Assembly (NCBI RefSeq): GCF_027257955.1
Contig: NZ_JANZNQ010000006.1
Coordinates: 1 to 64,000, forward strand
Length of the DNA: 64,000 nucleotides
Direction of reading: 5' to 3'
DNA from: Zhongshania aquatica
GTDB lineage: Bacteria > Pseudomonadota > Gammaproteobacteria > Pseudomonadales > Spongiibacteraceae
Below the pieces are notes generated by a model that was given only the letters and a program-made list of their open reading frames with translations, had not been told where the DNA came from and ran no database searches. Both the position numbers and the translations under genes were made by a program. Numbering within the stretch: position 1 is the stretch's first letter; each line of letters starts with the position of its first letter. Positions 61,135-64,000 of this stretch are shown piece after piece.

Positions 61135-61602
61135 ATGGCTATGCATCCCCAGCGCAAACAGCGCCTTATTATCGTTATATTTATTCTCGTGATTGCGGGC
61201 CTAGCCGCTGGACTGTTGGGATATGCCCTAAAAGAAAATATTAATTTGTTTTACCCGCCTGCAGAAATTGTCTCTGGTAAAGCGCCGGTCGGTAAGGCAA
61301 TTCGAGCAGGTGGCATGGTTCAGGAAGGCAGCGTGCAGCGTGCCAGCGACAGCTTAAAGACGCGGTTTGTGGTCACCGATTTTAGCGCGGTAGTTACCGT
61401 AGAATACGAGGGCATTTTGCCGGATTTATTTGCCGAAGGTGAGGGTGTTGTGGCGTCAGGTAAGCTGGGTGAAGATGGCGTTTTTTACGCAACTGAAGTG
61501 CTGGCAAAGCATGATGAAACCTATATGCCCCCTGAAGTTAGCGACGCGCTGGAAAAAGCGGCAGCCAAAAGAGCTGAGCAACAAGAGAAGGGTGAATTGT
61601 GA
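61135..61602 (+). CDS. ccmE: Periplasmic haem chaperone CcmE
   Basis: 155 residues with one N-terminal membrane anchor (about 11-31). The OB-fold region [14 protein letters not shown] and [26 protein letters not shown] leads to [14 protein letters not shown], in which His126 binds haem covalently and Tyr130 is the axial ligand. The charged C-terminal tail is usual. It overlaps ccmF by four bases. Confidence 0.95.
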   Translation: MAMHPQRKQRLIIVIFILVIAGLAAGLLGYALKENINLFYPPAEIVSGKAPVGKAIRAGGMVQEGSVQRASDSLKTRFVVTDFSAVVTVEYEGILPDLFAEGEGVVASGKLGEDGVFYATEVLAKHDETYMPPEVSDALEKAAAKRAEQQEKGEL

Positions 61603-63581
61603 TAGTTGAATATGGTCACTTTGCGTTAATTCTCGGTTTTTGTTTTGCATTAGCTTTGGCTATTCTGCCGCTGTGGGGCGTTTATCGCGGTGATCAGTTA
61701 GCTATGCGCTCCAGTCGCTATTTGAGCTTTGCGCAGTGTTTTTTTACCAGTATTGCGACCGCTAGTTTAGTTTATGCATTTTTAAGCGATGATTTTTCGG
61801 TAAATATTGTTGCCATGCAATCAAATACTTTGTTGCCGCCGGCGTATAAATTCAGCGCGCTATGGGGCGGTCACGAAGGTTCTTTACTACTTTGGTTGCA
61901 GGTTCTGACATTGTGGACGGTTGCTGTAGCTATATTTTCGCGTCAACTCCCCCTAGATATTCTCGCCCGTGTGCTGTCAGTAATGGGGATGATCGCGGTT
62001 GGTTTCTTTAGCTTTTCTCTGTTCACTTCTAATCCCTTCGCTCGCGATCTTTTAAACACCCCAAGTGATGGTCAGGATTTAAACCCCTTGTTACAAGACC
62101 CGGGAATGGTGATTCACCCACCGATGTTATACATCGGCTATGTAGGATTCTCTGTGGCTTTTGCATTCGCGATTGCGGCTCTGATGAGCGGTCGCATGGA
62201 TGCCAGTTGGGCGCGTTGGTCGCGACCATGGACAAATACCGCTTGGCTGTTTTTGACCGTGGGTATTGCCCTTGGTAGCTGGTGGGCCTATTACGAACTT
62301 GGTTGGGGCGGTTGGTGGTTTTGGGATCCCGTTGAAAATGCGTCGTTTATGCCTTGGCTGGTCGGTACTGCGCTAATACATTCTTTGGCGGTGACTGAAA
62401 AGCGTGGCGTCTTTAAAAGCTGGACTTTGTTGCTCGCCATTTTTACATTTTCGCTTAGCTTGCTCGGAACCTTCCTCGTGCGTTCGGGTGTGTTGACATC
62501 AGTGCATGCTTTTGCTGCAGACCCAACGCGAGGGATGTTTATTCTCGGATTCTTGGTGATTGTGGTTGGCGGCTCATTGACCCTATATGCCTTTCGCGCA
62601 CCTGCAAATAAGTCTGCTTCTAACTTCACCTGGCTGTCGAGAGAAGCCTTATTGCTGGTCAACAATATTTTATTGCTGGTTGCGGCGATGACTGTGCTGT
62701 TGGGTACTTTGTTTCCATTGGTAATGGACTTTGCTGGTTTGGGTAAATACTCGGTGGGACCGCCGTATTTTAATGCCATTTTCGTTCCTCTAATGTGTTT
62801 ATTGGCCTTAATTTTGGGCATCGGGCCATCGTCTCAGTGGAAACGGACCAAGTCAGGCTCGTGGGTGTCGTCCTTGATTGCGGCCTTTGTGAGTAGCGTT
62901 GCACTAGGATTTTTATTGCCGAATTGGTTCGGTGACGGTTTCCATATTGGTGCCACCATTGGTGTCTTATTGGCCGCGTGGATTGTGTTAAGTAGCGCCG
63001 CTAATTTGAGAACCAAAGTACGCAATGCGCCAAGCTTAGCGCTTGGGCTAAGACGGTTGACGCCGTCGTATTACGGAATGTTATTCGCTCATATTGGCTT
63101 TGCGTGTAGCGTGCTCGGCGTAGCGATGGTGACGAGCTTTAATCACGAGCAAGATATTCGAATGGCAGTGGGCGAGCGCACCGCCAGCGTGAACGCCTAC
63201 GAAGTTAGCTTTGATTCAATCCAGTCAATAACTGGACCTAATTATCAGGGACAGCGGGGTAGCTTTACCCTTTGGCAAGACGGCAAATTTATTGCCGAAA
63301 TGCATCCTGAAAAGCGTCGCTACCACGCGCGTAGCGGCCAAGTCATGACCGAGGCCGCTATTGATGCTGGCCTTATGCGGGATGTGTATATCGCCTTGGG
63401 TGAGCCTGTGGGTAAAGACGCTTGGGCGGTTCGTATTCACGTTAAGCCTTTTATTCGTTGGATTTGGTTAGGTGCGTTGTTAATGGCCTTTGGCGGTTTT
63501 CTTGCCATTTGTGACAAGCGTTATCGACCATCAAAGACTTCTGTCACTAGCGAAAAGGAAGAGCACAGTGCAACGACTTAA
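61599..63581 (+). CDS. ccmF: Cytochrome c haem lyase subunit CcmF
   Basis: 660 residues from a GTG overlapping the ccmE stop. About 15 membrane helices are apparent. [29 protein letters not shown] and the tryptophan-rich [19 protein letters not shown] with [10 protein letters not shown] are characteristic. CcmF takes haem from CcmE and, with CcmH, attaches it to apocytochromes. The ccmG gene starts 14 bases before its stop. Confidence 0.95.
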   Translation: MIVEYGHFALILGFCFALALAILPLWGVYRGDQLAMRSSRYLSFAQCFFTSIATASLVYAFLSDDFSVNIVAMQSNTLLPPAYKFSALWGGHEGSLLLWLQVLTLWTVAVAIFSRQLPLDILARVLSVMGMIAVGFFSFSLFTSNPFARDLLNTPSDGQDLNPLLQDPGMVIHPPMLYIGYVGFSVAFAFAIAALMSGRMDASWARWSRPWTNTAWLFLTVGIALGSWWAYYELGWGGWWFWDPVENASFMPWLVGTALIHSLAVTEKRGVFKSWTLLLAIFTFSLSLLGTFLVRSGVLTSVHAFAADPTRGMFILGFLVIVVGGSLTLYAFRAPANKSASNFTWLSREALLLVNNILLLVAAMTVLLGTLFPLVMDFAGLGKYSVGPPYFNAIFVPLMCLLALILGIGPSSQWKRTKSGSWVSSLIAAFVSSVALGFLLPNWFGDGFHIGATIGVLLAAWIVLSSAANLRTKVRNAPSLALGLRRLTPSYYGMLFAHIGFACSVLGVAMVTSFNHEQDIRMAVGERTASVNAYEVSFDSIQSITGPNYQGQRGSFTLWQDGKFIAEMHPEKRRYHARSGQVMTEAAIDAGLMRDVYIALGEPVGKDAWAVRIHVKPFIRWIWLGALLMAFGGFLAICDKRYRPSKTSVTSEKEEHSATT

Positions 63582-64000
63582 GCTATTTTTGCCCCTTTTA
63601 GTCTTTATTATTTTAGCGGCGGTTTTCTTTGGCGTGGAACGTCGCGTGCAGAGCGGAGACTATGCGCCGACCGATTTGCCATCGGCACTTATTGATAAGC
63701 CGTTACCCGAATTTTCTGAGCCGTCGCTAAGTGATGGCCGAATCATCGATAAGGCGCAGATCGTCGGCGAGATGTTCTTGCTGAATGTGTGGGCGACCTG
63801 GTGTCCTACCTGCCATTTTGAACATCCCTTTTTGTTACAACTCGCGGCAGCGGGCATGAATATTGTCAGTGTTGATTACAAAGACGATGCGGATGGGGCC
63901 AAACGTTGGTTAGCGCAAAAAGGGGATCCGTACTCGCTAACTCTGTTCGATGAAGATGGTTCCTTCGGGCTAGACCTCGGTGTAACGGGCGCACCGGAAA
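63568..64000 (+). CDS. ccmG: Thioredoxin-like CcmG/DsbE, 3' end beyond window
   Basis: A partial gene; about 144 residues are visible from a GTG with AAGGAAG upstream, overlapping ccmF by 14 bases. A membrane anchor (LFLPLLVFIILAAVFFGVE) precedes the thioredoxin fold with active site WCPTC in NVWATWCPTCHFEHP and the cis-proline region GVTGAPE at the window end. It reduces the CxxCH cysteines of apocytochromes before haem attachment. The gene was too incomplete to appear as a full frame; ccmH should follow outside. Confidence 0.92.
   Translation, partial: MQRLKLFLPLLVFIILAAVFFGVERRVQSGDYAPTDLPSALIDKPLPEFSEPSLSDGRIIDKAQIVGEMFLLNVWATWCPTCHFEHPFLLQLAAAGMNIVSVDYKDDADGAKRWLAQKGDPYSLTLFDEDGSFGLDLGVTGAPE

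Noticed and set aside
62291-62821. 176-codon minus-strand frame within ccmF
   Set aside because: It is antisense to the conserved CcmF tryptophan-rich core and has no family features.
1-64000. tRNA, rRNA, CRISPR arrays, prophage or integrase genes
   Set aside because: No cloverleaf-like sequence, regular repeat-spacer array, integrase or phage structural gene was recognised by reading; a covariance-model search would be decisive for small RNAs.

Overview
The window looks like a chromosomal segment of a marine gammaproteobacterium of the Cellvibrionales/Spongiibacteraceae sort (for example Zhongshania-like). This assignment is inference from gene content, moderate GC and pseudomonad-like gene orders such as tesA/ybbA/ybbP, tamA/tamB and ccmABCDEFG. 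No tRNA, rRNA, CRISPR array, complete insertion sequence or prophage was recognised.

Layout. 1-1001: an orphan CHASE4-like membrane sensor ending next to a 9-bp inverted repeat. 1126-7573: an iron-linked, probably Fur-controlled operon (imelysin, di-haem DUF1111 protein, imelysin lipoprotein, DUF1513 protein, multicopper oxidase). 7750-12593: CitE-like lyase, YheT-like hydrolase, and a TonB-dependent receptor with a clear promoter followed by an NTF2-like protein. 12940-16124: an OmpA-domain protein and a two-partner-secretion-type transporter lying in one reading frame and separated by a single TGA. 16344-19224: PhoP/PhoQ-like two-component genes with a PepSY protein and a glycine-zipper protein. 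20458-24456: a DUF3604 / parvulin / HupE-UreJ cassette. 24461-51520: mostly housekeeping and metabolic genes (YbfF, GMC oxidoreductase, TruC, YtfJ, YjbQ, K+ channel, BioA, FumC, TesA-YbbA-YbbP, TetR, SDR, TamAB, MFS, nitroreductase, Mdh, TtcA).

The most unusual region is 51866-58502. It encodes the cytoplasmic switch (C-ring) of a flagellum with no other flagellar genes: a 226-residue miniature FliF keeping only one ring-building domain between two membrane helices plus a FliG-binding tail, then FliG, a stand-alone Hpt, FliM with its CheY-binding peptide, FliN, an unfamiliar two-helix membrane protein, an FlhG/FleN ATPase, a CheY whose first acidic pair is altered, and a CheA reduced to P1 and P3 with no kinase domain. 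The order fliF-fliG-Hpt-fliM-fliN-fleN-cheY-cheA followed by ccmABC matches the pseudomonad flagellar/chemotaxis/ccm superlocus, as if export, rod, hook, filament, stator and kinase genes had been removed in place while the switch was kept. All frames are open, several starts are coupled to the preceding stop, and key motifs survive, so I infer a working membrane-anchored C-ring-like assembly put to a new use rather than decay. Its function is unknown.

58683-64000 is the cytochrome c maturation operon ccmA-ccmG, cut by the window end within ccmG.
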